The notes under the pieces were generated by a model that ran no database searches, had not been told where the DNA came from, and was given only the letters and a program-made list of their open reading frames with translations. DNA of 64,000 bases, from contig NW_026516275.1 in assembly GCF_025602895.1 (NCBI RefSeq), forward strand, positions 1 through 64,000. The letters run 5' to 3'. A program made the position numbers and the translations under genes. The DNA is from Polychytrium aggregatum. Lineage: Eukaryota; Chytridiomycota; Chytridiomycetes; Polychytriales. This document shows, in pieces, positions 31,983 to 44,889 of the stretch. Position 1 is the stretch's first letter, and each line of letters opens with the position of its first letter.

Positions 31983-34900
31983 ATGCTGACACCCACCAGC
32001 AACCAGCTCTATTCCTGTCCTGCCCACGGCACCGACCACGACCTGTTCCTCTCATACCAAGCCCAGACTGATGCCGAAACTGTCCAGGCTCTGAAGGAGG
32101 TGCTCACCTCGGTCGCCCTCCGTCGATATGGCAAAACCCTTTCCGTCTTCCACGATGTCGACTGCCTCAACAATCCCAGCGACCCTCAAGCCAGTTCTAT
32201 CAGTGCCCTTCCCAAGTGTAAAGCTGTCTTCCTGCTCCTAAGCAAGGGCTCAATGGACTTGATGAAGAACAAGGTCAAGAATGGCCAAGAGGACAACGTC
32301 GTCCTCGAAATCAAGACCGCCCTCGACCTCAAGGATACCAAACGCTCCCTCCCTGTCCTTCCCCTCGGAATCGCCACCAAGGAAACCAAGGATGGTGTCG
32401 ATGTCTTCACTCCCTTCCTGCCGTACATGGTGTCTCTCCCCGACGACCCAGCTTTTGCCTCGCTCAAGCAGACCCTCGGCAGAGTGAACCACATCCAGTC
32501 CTTTGGCTTCCGTCCAGACCAGATGCACAAGCGAATCTACCGCCTCCTCAACCTCGTCCATCCCATCCCACCCAACATGGATCTCATTACGGTCATCCAT
32601 CGCAAATACTTTTGCGACTCCAAGTTCCGATTCGATCCCGCCCACCTCGACACCCTACTCAAGCAACTCACCCTGACTGGCCGCGCCGTCATCTCCGGCA
32701 TGGGTGGCATGGGCAAGTCCGTCCTCGCCATCCAGATCCTGTTCTTCATGATGGGCATTATGAATGCGAGCAACAGGGAAGACCTCATCGCCATCAAAGC
32801 CGAGACCATCGGCATCAAGCCGCAGTACCGCCAGGTCTTCTGGATCAACTGCTCGACCGAGTCGACTGCCATCGATGGACTCATCGACATGTTCCCTGGC
32901 ATCAAGCCCGATGTGATCAAGGAACATGCCTCGAGGTTCCTCGCCAACACTCACGGCTATCTCCTGGTGCTCGACAATGTCGATGACATCAACGTGGTCG
33001 ACTCTGTGTTTGAGCACTCCAAGTCGGTCGGGTTCAGCGGCGATGTGGTGGTGACGACCCGGCTGGCCTCGCTGCCTCCTGGTGCATTCACCAGTGCTCT
33101 TGAGACCAAGGCACCGAGCTTCCAGCACGATCCACTCCGTCTCGTCAACTGGGACGACACCACCACACTCGACTATATCATGTCGTCATCGCCAATGATT
33201 GTCCAGCGACTTGTGTCGGACGAGGCCAGGAAATCCCTCGACAGCATTGTGGCCAAGATCAGTGGATATCCACTCGTCATCCAGACATTCATGACGTTTG
33301 CCGAGAACTACGACACTCCCCTGTCGGTGCTCGAGGCCACGTTTGCAGGAGCATTGGAGCTGCAGGATGGCGAGGACGACACGCGGTCGTCGCTCAAGGT
33401 GATTGTGGATCTGTCGCTGGACTCGCTGATGAAGCGAGGGAATGAAGGTATCGAGGCAGCCAGGCTGTTTGGAGCACTCAGTCTGGTGGCGCCGGCCAAC
33501 ATCCAGCTCGAGTTGATCAATGAGATTGCAGAGCAGTTGGAACTCAAGACCGATGGTGAGTTGCGAGTGGATCAAAGTGCAATCAATGGTGTCAGTGTAT
33601 GGAACTGATCATTCATCTGTCCACAGTGGCCGATCTGATCAAGATGGTGGTCCAGAGTGGTCTCCTCCGAAGTGGAGCCGAGGGACAGTACTCGACCCAC
33701 TCGCTCACCCAGCAAGTGGCTCGAGAGTATGTCCAAGCACACAGTGAACTGAATGCCGAAAGTATCGAAGATGCAACTGGTGAAGTGTTGCTCGAGTTAG
33801 CCGAGTCGATGGATATCAAGGCACAATCATTTGCGGAGCATCTTGACCGTTATGTTGAAAGGATAGTGCCAGAAGTGTACACCAAGGGGCTGCATGCGCG
33901 AGTAGAGTTCCAAGTCGCCAGACTGGCACAAGAAAAACCTTTCTCCATCAAAGCAATGGAAACGCTCAGAAGGAACTTGGAGCGAAGTAAGGTGTTCTAT
34001 GGCACCAGCGAACATCCGGGCGTTGCCGGAATCCTCAATAACATGGGTACTGTGGCCAATTCCCAAGGGCATCTGAACGAAGCACTTGCCTTCTTCCAAG
34101 AGGCACTCAATATCAAGGTCAAAGTCTATGGTACTCGCGAGCATCCTGGAGTTGCTTTGACCATTAACAACATGGGCTTAGCGACAAATGATCAAGGACG
34201 CCTGGACGAAGCACTTGCCTTCTTCCAAGAGGCACTCAATATCAAGGTCAAAGTCTATGGTACTCGCGAGCATCCCGCTGTTGCTCAAACCCTCAACAAC
34301 ATGGGTTTATTGAGAAGATCTCAAGGACGCCTGGACGAAGCACTTGCCTTCTTCCAAGAGGCACTCAATATCAAGGTCAAAGTCTATGGTACTCGCGAGC
34401 ATCCTGATGTTGCTTTGACTATTAACAACATGGGCTTAGCGACAAATGATCAAGGACGCCTGGACGAAGCACTTGCCTTCTTCCAAGAGGCACTCAGTAT
34501 CAAGGTCAAGGTGTTTGGCACTCGCGAGCATCCCGTTGTAGCTCAGACCCTCCAAAATATGGGTAGTATGGCGAGTGATCAAGGGCGCCTGAATGAAGCC
34601 CTTGCCTTCTTCCAAGAGGCACTTGATATCAGGGTCAAGGTGTTTGGCACTCGCGAGCATCCCGATATTGCCGCAACCCTCAACAATATGGGTGCGGTGG
34701 CAAGTGATCAAGGACGCTTGGACGAAGCCCTTGCCTTCTACCAAGAGTCACTTGATATCAAGGTCAAGGTGTTTGGCACTCGCGAGCATCCCGATATTGC
34801 CGCAACCCTCAACAACATGGGTAATGTGACAAAATCTCAAGGACACCTGGACAATGCACTCACCTTCTACCAAGAGTCACTTGATATCAAGGTCAAGGTG

Positions 34901-36148
34901 TTTGGCACTCGCGAGCATCCCGATATTGCCGCAACCCTCAACAATATGGGTGCGGTGGCAAGTGATCAAGGACGCTTGGACGAAGCCCTTGCCTTCTACC
35001 AAGAGTCACTTGATATCAAGGTCAAGGTGTTTGGCACTCGCGAGCATCCCGATATTGCCGCAACCCTCAACAACATGGGTAATGTGACAAAATCTCAAGG
35101 ACACCTGGACAATGCACTCACCTTCTACAAAGAGTCACTTGATATCAAGGTCAAGGTGTTTGGCACTCGCGAGCATCCCGATATTGCCACAACCCTCAAC
35201 AATATGGGTGCGGTGGCAAGTGATCAAGGACGCTTGGACGAAGCCCTTGCCTTCTACCAAGAGTCACTTGATATCAAGGTCAAGATATGTGGCACACGCG
35301 AGCATCCTGATGTTGCCCGGATACTTGGTAACATGGGTTTCTTGGCGAGTGACCAAGGCCACCTGGACGATGCACTTGTCTTCTTTCAAGAGTCAGTTGA
35401 TGTCGCCATAAAGATTGGTGGTACTCTTGAATGTGCCCATATTGGACAGATCCTGAACAGCATGTGCTACATTTCAAGACTCTTGGGTCGTCCCACCCAG
35501 GCTCTCCATTATGCCAATCAATGCCTTGACATCTACCTTGAACTCTATGGTACTCGTGAACACTCCTCGGTGGCTGGCATCCTTGATGAGTTTGGATGGA
35601 TTCACTTTCTTCAATCTGACTTCGCCAAAGCACTCGAATACCACATAGAGGCCCTCGATATTGCCACGAGAATCTCAAACGACCCAACAGGAGCTCAAGA
35701 GGCCGAATTCCTCGTTGGCTGTGGTGCAGACCTGATCCATCTTGGCCAGCTCGACGATGCCCAGTCCAAACTCGAGAAATCACTCGAGCTTCTCAGAGCC
35801 ATCCACTCCACGACCGATAATGCCTCTGTTGCCCATGCACTGTGTTGGCTTGGCGATCTTCGTCGACTCCAAGGCAGCCATGATGATGCCCTCATCCTCT
35901 ATAACGATGCCATGTTTATGGTGAAGCGACTGTCACGACCTTCAAACCCAATCATCATTCCTCAAGCTCTCCATGGCATTGCAACCATTCAAAGATCCAG
36001 GAAGCAGTTTGATGCTGCTCGGGATTCCACAACCAAAGCCATTGATATCCTTCTCGAGCGTGTTCCCGATCATCCATACCTTCAGCAGATGAAATCCTTC
36101 TCTATCGAACTGGGCAAGGGGATTGGATCAAGTGACAGCTCGAGCTAG
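31983..36148 (+). CDS. TIR-NB-ARC-TPR protein (NLR/STAND-type)
   Basis: Predicted intracellular STAND receptor, 1,364 aa, two exons (31983-33555 and 33627-36148) with a 71-bp GTGAGT...CACAG intron, in phase. Residues about 18-125 form a TIR-like domain: HDLFLSYQ, FHDVDCLNN, VFLLLSKGS and VVLEIKTAL, with Glu109 at the position of the NADase glutamate. Residue 237 starts a P-loop, ISGMGGMGKSVLA; Walker B is YLLVLDNVDD (326-335); a GLPL-like motif reads ISGYPLVIQ; a winged-helix region follows. From about residue 650, some 16 TPRs of 43 residues run to the C-terminus, consensus GTREHPDIAATLNNMG...ALAFYQESLDIKVKV. TIR is uncommon in fungal NLRs, which more often carry HET or NACHT modules. Ligand unknown; an immune, allorecognition or cell-death role is inference. 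Confidence 0.9.
33990..35410 (+). repeat. Eleven near-identical 129-bp coding repeats (TPR)
   Basis: Each unit encodes a 43-residue TPR. Units 6+7 and 8+9 are copies of one 258-bp double unit, almost identical at the nucleotide level, and unit 10 repeats unit 6. Units after 35410 are diverged. Confidence 0.95.
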
Positions 36149-37069
36149 TGTTGGTTGTTAGGAAGATGTGGATCGGCATAGTACGGTGACGATCGAGTAG
36201 TGTTGCTGCCGCTTCGCCGACTTGAATACATCAGTCACTTCCTCTCAGCTCCATTCGGCTCAGCGGGCGATATATACCACGCAAGTTCAATCAACAGCGA
36301 AGACGAGGGAATAGACACGGTCATCATGGGTGAGTGGGATTGAAACGTGGACAAAGCTGAATATGCATTCGTCAAGGAGTTCCTGGGTTATCGATCGTAT
36401 ATTGGGCCTCCATCTCGCTGATTGGGTATTGCGAGCCAGCCGAGAGGCGCAAGGCCTGCTCCGATCTCTTGCAGTGTGGGGTGTCGGGCATCGTCAAAAG
36501 CCGCCTGGTATTCGACCCTGGTCGCTGGGTCTTCGAGCTTCCTCGGCTTTCATTGGGGTGCAAGAGGATGACTGAGAGATCTGGGGATGGTCAAGGTTGC
36601 GGATTGCCGAGGGACGAGCAGAACTCATATGGTCACGAACATCGTCAAGGTGAGAGTACCATGGACAAGGTGCATTTGGCTCACCCAGATCACTCAACGT
36701 CGTACAATCGGGCCTATCGATTGAGTGGTGAGATGCAGGTGGCACCGACGCCTTTCCGCATGGCCAGCAAGGAGAGCTGTGCAATATCCCCCACAACCAG
36801 CCACAACCAGCCACACCCAGGCCACAGAGGAAGGACAGAGGCTGCCAAATGCAGACCGACTGAGCAGCACAGCCGAGAGTGGGTGTGATGTAATGCTGCT
36901 TGCGGCTGTGTCGATGGTCTTGTGCTGAGAGCAACTGTCGGTGTGGTCCGGCAGGAGAAGGAGCCAGGAATATATGAACAGGCCAGCCGGCCTCCTTCGT
37001 CGCCCCTGTCTGCTCCATCGCTTCGGTCTTGCTGCTGTCGCTCCGTCGTGGGTGCCGATACACTCAAAG
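36149..37069. other. Intergenic region
   Basis: 920 bp between the NLR stop and the reductase start. TATATA occurs near 36270. Short frames overlap on both strands and none is recognisable. Confidence 0.45.
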
Positions 37070-40000
37070 ATGGCCCTCCGGTCGCTGATGTGCTGTTTCT
37101 CGTCGCAGGACGAGGATGATCCTTCGTTTGGCGATATGCCCAGGACCAAGCCCAATCCTGTTCCACCCGCCGACCCCTTCGACCCTTGGGTCCATCCGGT
37201 CGAAGCCTTCATCCGGATGGCCCGCGACGAGCCCGATGCCCTCTGCATCAACACCTACGAGAGCGGCGAGTCTGTGCGCTACTCATACCGCGATGTGTGG
37301 AAACATGCATACTCAATCGCCCAGGCTCTCAAGGCGCTTCCTGGCTGGAACGACGATGGCCACGATGCCGTCGGCACCTTCTGCGAAGGCGAGGCGCACT
37401 GGGTGTTCTTCTCGCTCGCCGTGTGGATGCTGGGCAAGTGAGTATCGGCCCAGATGCCGTGATTCGATCTGTCTGTTGCATGGTCCTGGCTGTGGATGTC
37501 GCTGCCACCAGTCCAGGGTCAGAAGGATTGGCTGTGGAATGTGCTGTGAGTGAGTCCTCCCTCCAGGGATGACAAGTAACAGCCGTGGCTGACTCACCCA
37601 CGTATCCACCGACAGGAAAACCCTCAACTTTGGTCTCAACTGGCCATCGGCTGTCCGCAAGGCCATCTGTGCGAGGTATAGCATCAGCAGCGATGAGTCA
37701 AGGAGGCAGTCCGATTGTGGGTGGAGTCGACAGAGTGGGAGACTGGCCCACGATCGACAAAGCCTGGAACTGACACACTCTCGACCACCATGGCACCCAA
37801 CAGACACTCGGTCAAGTACATCCTTCACCACTACACCAAGCCTGGCCGCACCATAGGAGTGACGTTGGTGGACGGTGGCACTTTCCCGATGCTCAGCGAG
37901 GTCCCTGCTCCATCGCTCGAGCTCTGTGAGGCTCTCGACGACTTTGTCACCATCCAGTGCACCTCTGGAACAACTGGTAAGATGGATTGTTGCATGGCTC
38001 GCACATCGTGTTGGTGTGTTATCATTGGCGATGAGAGCAGCCGATGCCCGTTTGAACCATGGTACTGAATCGTCGTGTGCTGCACAGGAATCCCAAACTC
38101 GTAAGTTGGCATATCCAGCTGAAGCGTCGATCTCTTCAATTGAGTTAACGCCGTCATATGTAAACCAGAATGAAGTTTTCCCATCTTGGGCCGTTGACCC
38201 TTCGAGGCTCGATCGGATCAATTTATTGTAGTGTGGGGCTCGTCCAGGTAATACTTTCTGAACGCTCTGACATTTGACTCGACATTAACAGCCGCCTTCT
38301 TGAAAGGGCCCCTCCTTCGCTGCGACCGTCAGCTATACTGTTGTGGCGCTCAACTGCAAGGGATCGGTCTGGTTCCCAAAGCCAACTCCAAACCCCGTCG
38401 AAAAAGTCAAGAGCATAATCAACCTTCTGAACGATGGACTCTTTTTCGTGTTCATGGTGAGTCGGGTGATTCAAATGACCGATTATGCGCTCAAACGCTC
38501 AAGATTGATATTGTTCGGCAGACTCCATCTCTTATGAAGATGGTGGTGGAAGTCGGGCTCTCTTTGAATCAAGACGTCAAGTGGGAAGGCTTGAGGAGAA
38601 TCGTTGTGGGATCTGAAATGGTTCCGCCAGCCGTGATTATCGAAACAAGGAGACTCTGTCCCAACGCGGAACTTCAATCGATATACACATCCAGTGAGGT
38701 ACAGTTACTGCCGCTCTGGCACTTCCATGAGTATGGTTTTGAATACTTACTATCGCCGCTAGTCCGGTTTGGTTGGAGCGGCGGCATTTTTCCGACTTCC
38801 CGCCGGTGGTGACGTCCCCCCCACAGAGCTCGTCTACAAGCTGGCTAAGCCTGGTGTGCACTGTCTCCTCTTTGACGAGGAGGGCAACATTATCGACCAG
38901 AGTGTCTCCAAGAGCGGCGTGCTTGGCTTTGCCGTCGACAAGGACCATCCCATCAAGAACCACCCCAACTTTGTCAACGCCGATCCAAACAACAAACTCG
39001 CACCCTTCGGCTTCCTCGAGGATGGCTCGCCCCGTGTCTGCACCATGGACTGGGTCGAGATGGTTGGCGAGAAAGAGTTCACTGTGATTGGAAGGTGAGT
39101 CGATGGCCGGGTGTTGCATCTCATTGATGGCGAGTGCACATCTGACATCCTGACGACACATCCCACTACTGTATCCCGGGTACTCACGCCATCCATTCCC
39201 TCACTCCACACCATCACTCCAGATTCGACCAGAAGATCAAGGTCAACGGCGTCTATGTCGACCTCAACGCCCTCGAGGAGCTGGCCAACGAAAACATGTC
39301 CAAGATCATCTCGGACTGTGCCTTCATCCAAACCTCCAAGAAGAAGATCGTGATGCTCTTTGTCCGCAAAAGCGGCTCTCAGGTCAACCCCACTCCTGCC
39401 GAGCTTCTGCAGCTGACCGAGGACATGTTTGCGCTGACGAACGTCGCCAAGTTCCCGATCCACAACTGCTTCGAGCTCGACGAGTTCCCCTTCAACGACT
39501 CGGGCAAGCGCGACCTCAAGAAGCTCAGGCGCATCGCCGAGAATGTCGATCAGTTCGGCAAGTCGGTCGAGTACCCTCGTTTGAAACTCGCCAACACTCC
39601 CCTGTCCCGCACCGCCGTCAAGATCTCGGCGCTCGGCAGCCAGATCCTCGACAACCCCGCCCTCGATGGTCGCAACTACTATATCGGCGGCGTCGGCTTT
39701 GACTCGCTGAGTGTCGGTCGTCTGGCCCTCGCCATCAAGGACGAGCTCAATGTCGAGATCTCGCCACTGATCCTCCTGTCGAACGGAATGACACCGACTG
39801 ATGTCGCCCAGCTGGTCGTCGACATCCTCGACGACAAACCGATGATTCCCCCGACCGTCCATCTGGCTGCCGAGGCCGCCAAGCTCGACGATGCGAGTGT
39901 GACGGCCGAGGGTCTCCCTCCGTTTGTCTATCCCAAGGACCCTCGCGGCATCGTTCTGACCGGTGCCACTGGCTTCCTCGGTGCCTTCCTGGTCTTTGAG

Positions 40001-41375
40001 CTGGCCCACAAGTTCCCTCGGGCCAAGATCTACTGCCTGGTCCGAGCCAAGGACGAGCAGGAGGCTGTCGAGCGCATCATCAGCACGGCTCAGAAGCTGG
40101 TCCTCGATCCGAGCCAGAGAGCCTTCCTTGACCACAACCTCAAGTCTCGACTCGTTGGACTGTGCGGCAACCTGTCGCAGGACAAGTGGGGACTCTCGGA
40201 CGAGCGATGGAAGGAGATCAGCGAGGAGACCGACATGATTGTCCACAACGGCGCCGAGGTCCACTGGCTGTTTGACTATGACAGACTCAGGGGACCCAAC
40301 GTCCTCGGCACGACGACGGCCCTGAGACTGGCCACAACCCACCACCTGAAGCCGCTGCACTACATCTCGACCATCGGCACGATCCCGATGGCCAAGAAGG
40401 CAGACAAGCCGCTCGAGGAGAAGATCTACTCGGCCTGGAACATCTCTGGCGGCTATTCGCAGACCAAGTGGGTCTCTGAGCAGCTGATCAACAAGGCACG
40501 ATCGAGGGGAGTGCCGGTGACCATCACTCGTCCAGCCGTCATTGCCGGCGACAGCCAGTACGGAGGTGAGTCGAGTGTGGTGTGATGTGGTGTGATGTGA
40601 TGTGGTGTGATGGAGATGTCTCATTCGCTCCATGGACTGGCCATGAATCGATGGTCTCGATTGTCAAGTGCCACTCATCCACCAACTGACACCAACTGAC
40701 ACCTTCACACCTCCATTGCTCCAGTGTCCAACACGGACGACTACATCTGGCGATATGTCAAGGGATGCATCCAGCTCGGTGTTGCTCCCTCGCACGCCAC
40801 TCCCGTCACCCTGACCATGGATCCCGTTGACCGTGTTGCCAAGGTGGTTGCCGAGATTGCCGGCACGGAGGAGTCCCTGTCCAAGTTTGTGTTCCACATC
40901 AGCGACTCGGAGCACAGGTGAGGACTGTGTGATGTGGTGTGATATGGTGTGATGTGGTGTGCGATATGGTGGATGGTGGATTCCGACTCTGATTACTCAC
41001 TCACTCACTCACTCACCCAACCACAGTGTCCTCTCCGAGACCCGGCTGTTTGAGATCATCAACGCTTTGGGCTGGCCGATCCTGTTCGAGTCTCGCGAAA
41101 TGTTCAAAGTTCTCCTCGAGGCCAATCCTTCGCTTGAAAACAACGCCCTGTTCCCGCTCATGCATGTGATGATGGACATGTCCTTCAAGATCGACAACGC
41201 CAACACCCGCTCGATCTACCCGACGCCGTGTCCCTCGCTGGAGGAGGTCGTCAAAAAATGTCTCAACTACTTCTATCACGTTCGCTTCTTGGGTGAGCCA
41301 AAGATCCCATCAAGCAAACTCAAGGACGAGGAACATCCCAAAGTCAGCATCTTCACCCGCACTGGCCGCCGCTGA
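37070..41375 (+). CDS. Adenylate-forming reductase (adenylation - carrier - thioester reductase)
   Basis: NRPS-like enzyme that activates a carboxylic acid as acyl-AMP, loads it on a phosphopantetheine carrier and releases it by NADPH-dependent reduction. Eleven exons in phase give 1,084 aa: 37070-37437, 37616-37675, 37804-37976, 38088-38100, 38169-38247, 38307-38456, 38504-38698, 38763-39094, 39223-40565, 40725-40917, 41027-41375. Adenylation motifs: QCTSGTTGIPN, IYTSSE, FDQKIKVNGVYVDL, DSGKRDLKKL. Carrier serine in GGVGFDSLS (codon 39704). Reductase: LTGATGFLG, HNGAEVHW, GYSQTKWVSEQ. The module order matches fungal aminoadipate-reductase-like and aryl-acid-reductase-like proteins. The substrate cannot be read. 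The start is uncertain (MPRTKPN at 37136 is an alternative). Confidence 0.9.
40574..40616. repeat. Intronic TGTGATGTGG repeat
   Basis: Imperfect repeats fill the 5' half of the penultimate intron of the reductase gene. A similar array (40925-40966) plus a CACT run (40999-41018) fills its last intron. Confidence 0.75.
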
Positions 41376-41794
41376 TGTGCTGGGTGCTCCGCCAATATGG
41401 TTCGCTGGTTGATCGGTCCTTTCATTCCGGGCCCAGGCGCGACGGCGACATCCAGCGCGAGCATTGCCGCTCTCATGCGGACTTTGAGTTTGTTGCCTCG
41501 GTCAATACAAATCCAAGGGACTGGGGAGATCACTACCCCAGAGCGGTATCTGAAAACAGACGCCACTGGCTCACAGCGATGGCCACCCAACTCCGGACTC
41601 TGTACCTCTCATCTGTTCTCGCTTCGACCAGCGCACTTGAACTCGAGTGCCTTTGCCCTGGTTTGGGGTCGGAGTCCACGCCACTTTATCGCCATCCCAG
41701 AATTAGATTTGATAGAGGCAGAGGGGCGAAAGGACACCCTAGATCGACGTGTTGTGATGGCACATTGGCCCCACATGCCGCGGTTTGAGGACTG

Positions 41795-44086
41795 TCAAAA
41801 GTTCTCTGGTTGATGATAGAGCGCAAAGGTCAGCTGCTTTGCCTTGTCGAGCTGATTTCAGAAGCAGCATATACAGATATCTTCCTGGTGTCCCTTATGT
41901 GTCTCCTATTTGCTCCGTGTGCACATCCACATGGAGCTATCTACACACCGTCTCTGTCCTGCAGCCCATCGATTGACAATGCCAACGTACCTTTCCGGTA
42001 GTAGAAGCGGGTTTCGTGTTCGTCGCCCATGGTGTACTTGTTGCACGCAGCATGCAGCTGCTTATCGAGAGGCTTTGGGCCACAAAAAAAGACGCCGACA
42101 TCGGTCCCCGCATGGTCTCGAGCAAGTTGCTGGAAGATAAGATCGAGATTTGGCCGACCGTAGGACGTGGTTGATCGGAGCCCTGTCAGTCCATCCGATA
42201 CGCCGGCTTTGTGGTTGACCATTACGTTGTTCACCTCAGCTTCATTCATGGTGCCAGTCAGGTAGATGTTGATTGAGAGAAATCTGTCGATGTGCTGCTC
42301 TTCGATGGCGGATAGCAGGTCAACGAACCACTCAAAAGCCTGCCGTGTTGTCCCGAAGCCAGCACCACGGCCAGCACCAAGGCCAGATGGAGAAGTGGCA
42401 GATCAATATGAAGCATTTGTTGATGCAACTCTGCCGCCGCGGATCCAACTTGAATCGTCTTTGTTGCGCCCGAGAGGGGGTCGTATCGGCAACAACCGGA
42501 CCCCAAGGGCCAACGCACCTCTTTTTCTCTGCATATCCAGTAAAAATACACCTTCTGTAGCCGCACCGCCGAGGTGGGGTTCTGAATCCTGTACCATATC
42601 GACTTGAGGATGCTGGCAAAAGGTGTCACCCCGATGCCAGCACCAACGCAGACAGAGATCTCAAAGTCGAAAATGTCCTCGCTGGCGAACGAGGGCAGGC
42701 ACATCAGCTCGTGCAGGCGTCATCGGCTCGTGCAAACGGCGGCAGCTGTTGGGCGACGAGTCAGCGACCATACCTGGCAGTTCCATAGGGCCCATCGACT
42801 AACAGGCGTGGCAACCGGGACTTTGGAGAGGCTTCGAGGACCACACAGCCCTTCTTGTCCCAGACGCAGCCGAGTCGACCGGCAAAATCTTTGGTCCAGT
42901 CACCGGTGGCACGGACATGGACGCTGATAAAGTCTTCCTGCTCGACCGATGTCAAGGTAAAGGGATGCCATTGGTACCGCGAGATCTCGGGACAGCACAG
43001 AAAGATGTACTGCCCCGGCTTTGCCATGCACAAATCCTTCTTGATTTGCACCTCGACGACGTTGGACGGGTGCTGGATGACCTTGTAGACATGAGTTGGC
43101 ATGCCGCCCCGAATCTCGCGAACGACCCGTTCGACAAAGTACAGGATCCCAGAGGCAAGCCAGAACTTCCAAAAGGCGGCTCCGGCGCATCCGATCTCGG
43201 GATCGTCGCTCTTGACAACGCAAAAATCGCCGTGGACCATCAGCAAGCCAAAGAAGAGCACAAAGAGATGGTGGGTGAACCAAAACGTCTCAAAGTGCTT
43301 TCTTCGGACAGTGCTGATGCTGCTGGTCACCATGAGCATCAGGACAACGCTTGCGGCTTGGCCCGTGGCGCCGGTCATGGTTTTGATGTTCATAAATTCT
43401 ACAGGGATCGGAAGCAAGCGAAACGGTGAATGCCAAGACGAGCTCCTGTCCGTCCCAGCCGACGAGACTCGCTGGACCGATGCCCGGGACCAAAGGCGCC
43501 AGCGACCTACCAGCTGCAACCAGCCCATCCGCGAACTGCTGCAGGTGCAAAAAGTTGAACATGTGTGCACCGACATGGACAAAGGTCCAAAAGCATATGC
43601 ACCAGCCGAGGAGCTTGTGGAACTTGATGTTCTTGTCTATCGGAACCAGTCTGTTGAGCCACGAGCTGCGAATCGAGGAGATGATATTGCGACAGACCGG
43701 GAGCAGGATCAGGGTGCAGTTGATTGTTATAGCGGCCGCGGCTCCCCGGGCGACCGGCAGGGACCAGCCAAGCACCGTCCTCATCGTCCGGTAGTTGGCA
43801 TTGGTGTCGTAAAAGTAGACAATATATCCGAATCTGGCGAGTTGGATGGCAATCCAGGCAACAGCCACAAACTGTGCTGGCCCTGGTGGAGAAGAAAGGC
43901 AATGTCAGAGGGACTCGACGCAGCGCGGGAGGGATTCACTGATGCTTCTCGGGACAGTGTCGGGGCTGTGGAATTGCTTCGGGGAGGAGCAGCCATCGCT
44001 GGAGCCCGACCTTCGTTGACCATCCAGTTCGAGAAAGTGACCCACGACTTGTGGTGCTTCCTCCTGCGCCCGGGATTGCCGTCCAT
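41795..44086 (-). CDS. NADPH oxidase (NOX family, no EF-hands)
   Basis: Flavocytochrome transferring electrons from NADPH across the membrane to oxygen, producing superoxide. Starts at 44086 ([12 protein letters not shown]) with [12 protein letters not shown]. The donor at 44010 joins in phase to [18 protein letters not shown] (from 43882). Six-helix core with haem-ligand regions [20 protein letters not shown] and [19 protein letters not shown] motif HPFTLTS; NADPH motifs [13 protein letters not shown] and [14 protein letters not shown]. The C-terminus RFYYRK continues through a 185-bp intron to an 11-nt exon (41795-41805) completing RKENF-stop, the hallmark NOX ending. No EF-hand, so it is of the NOX2 / fungal NoxA-NoxB class and would need a cytosolic regulator, which is not in the window. 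Confidence 0.93.
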
Positions 44087-44160
44087 TGCTGGCCTAGGCT
44101 GGTTGAAAGCAAGCGACAGACCGGTGGACTGGGCGAGGCAGGCAGACCGCGAGGAATGAG

Positions 44161-44212
44161 CAGATGCCCAGAGCAGATGCCCAGAGCAGATGCCCAGAGC
44201 AGATGCCCAGAG
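44161..44212. repeat. 13-bp tandem repeat CAGATGCCCAGAG, four copies
   Basis: Perfect array 75 bp upstream of the NOX ATG, in the divergent interval with the gene at 44890. Confidence 0.93.
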
Positions 44213-44889
44213 CAGAAAGCCGCTGGCTGCCATCGCCTGGTCGCGGACAAGGCAAAAGAAAGGCCTGGTTGGGTGGATTGGGGGGTGGGCTTCTGTGACA
44301 CCCAGGACTGGGAAGACCCAACGAACAAGGCCATGCAAGGGTCCATGGCATGCTCACCACGGGATGCACGGCCTCGGACGCCATGGCATCGGCACTGCGA
44401 CCCATGCACGCTGGATGCCTTGGCCCGACATCGGTTGCATTCGCGCAGGGCAGCAGATGAGTCCTGCTGCCAGACCAAGGGCACGACCTGCCAGTGCGCT
44501 GGGACTCGCTGCTGCCAGCCGTGATCGACTGCACTTCCGAACTCTGGCCACGGCCACTTGTTTGTTTGCCGTGGTCAATCGAGTCCTCCGAGCTTACCGT
44601 GCGGGTGATTGGCCGGGCCACCGCTCTCCACCACGGTGTCGAGACTGGATCACGGCGGCCTCGTCGAGACAGCCATCCCGTCCCACGCCCGTCCATCGCA
44701 CCATCGTCAAGACTATACGTCACGACCAACAGCACGACGAACAGTCGTTCCCACGACACTGCCGTCTGTCCTGGGCAGGCACATCCGCATCTGATCAATC
44801 TTATTCTCGCATCCTTTGCACTGCGGAGGCTGCTTTGTCAAAAAAAAAAAGTTTCAACCCTGCTACATCCCCCCATCACTTTCTCTCCC

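Noticed and set aside
38834-40633. 599-codon minus-strand open frame
   Set aside because: Antisense shadow of the adenylate-forming reductase exon; codon bias of the real gene keeps the complementary frame open.
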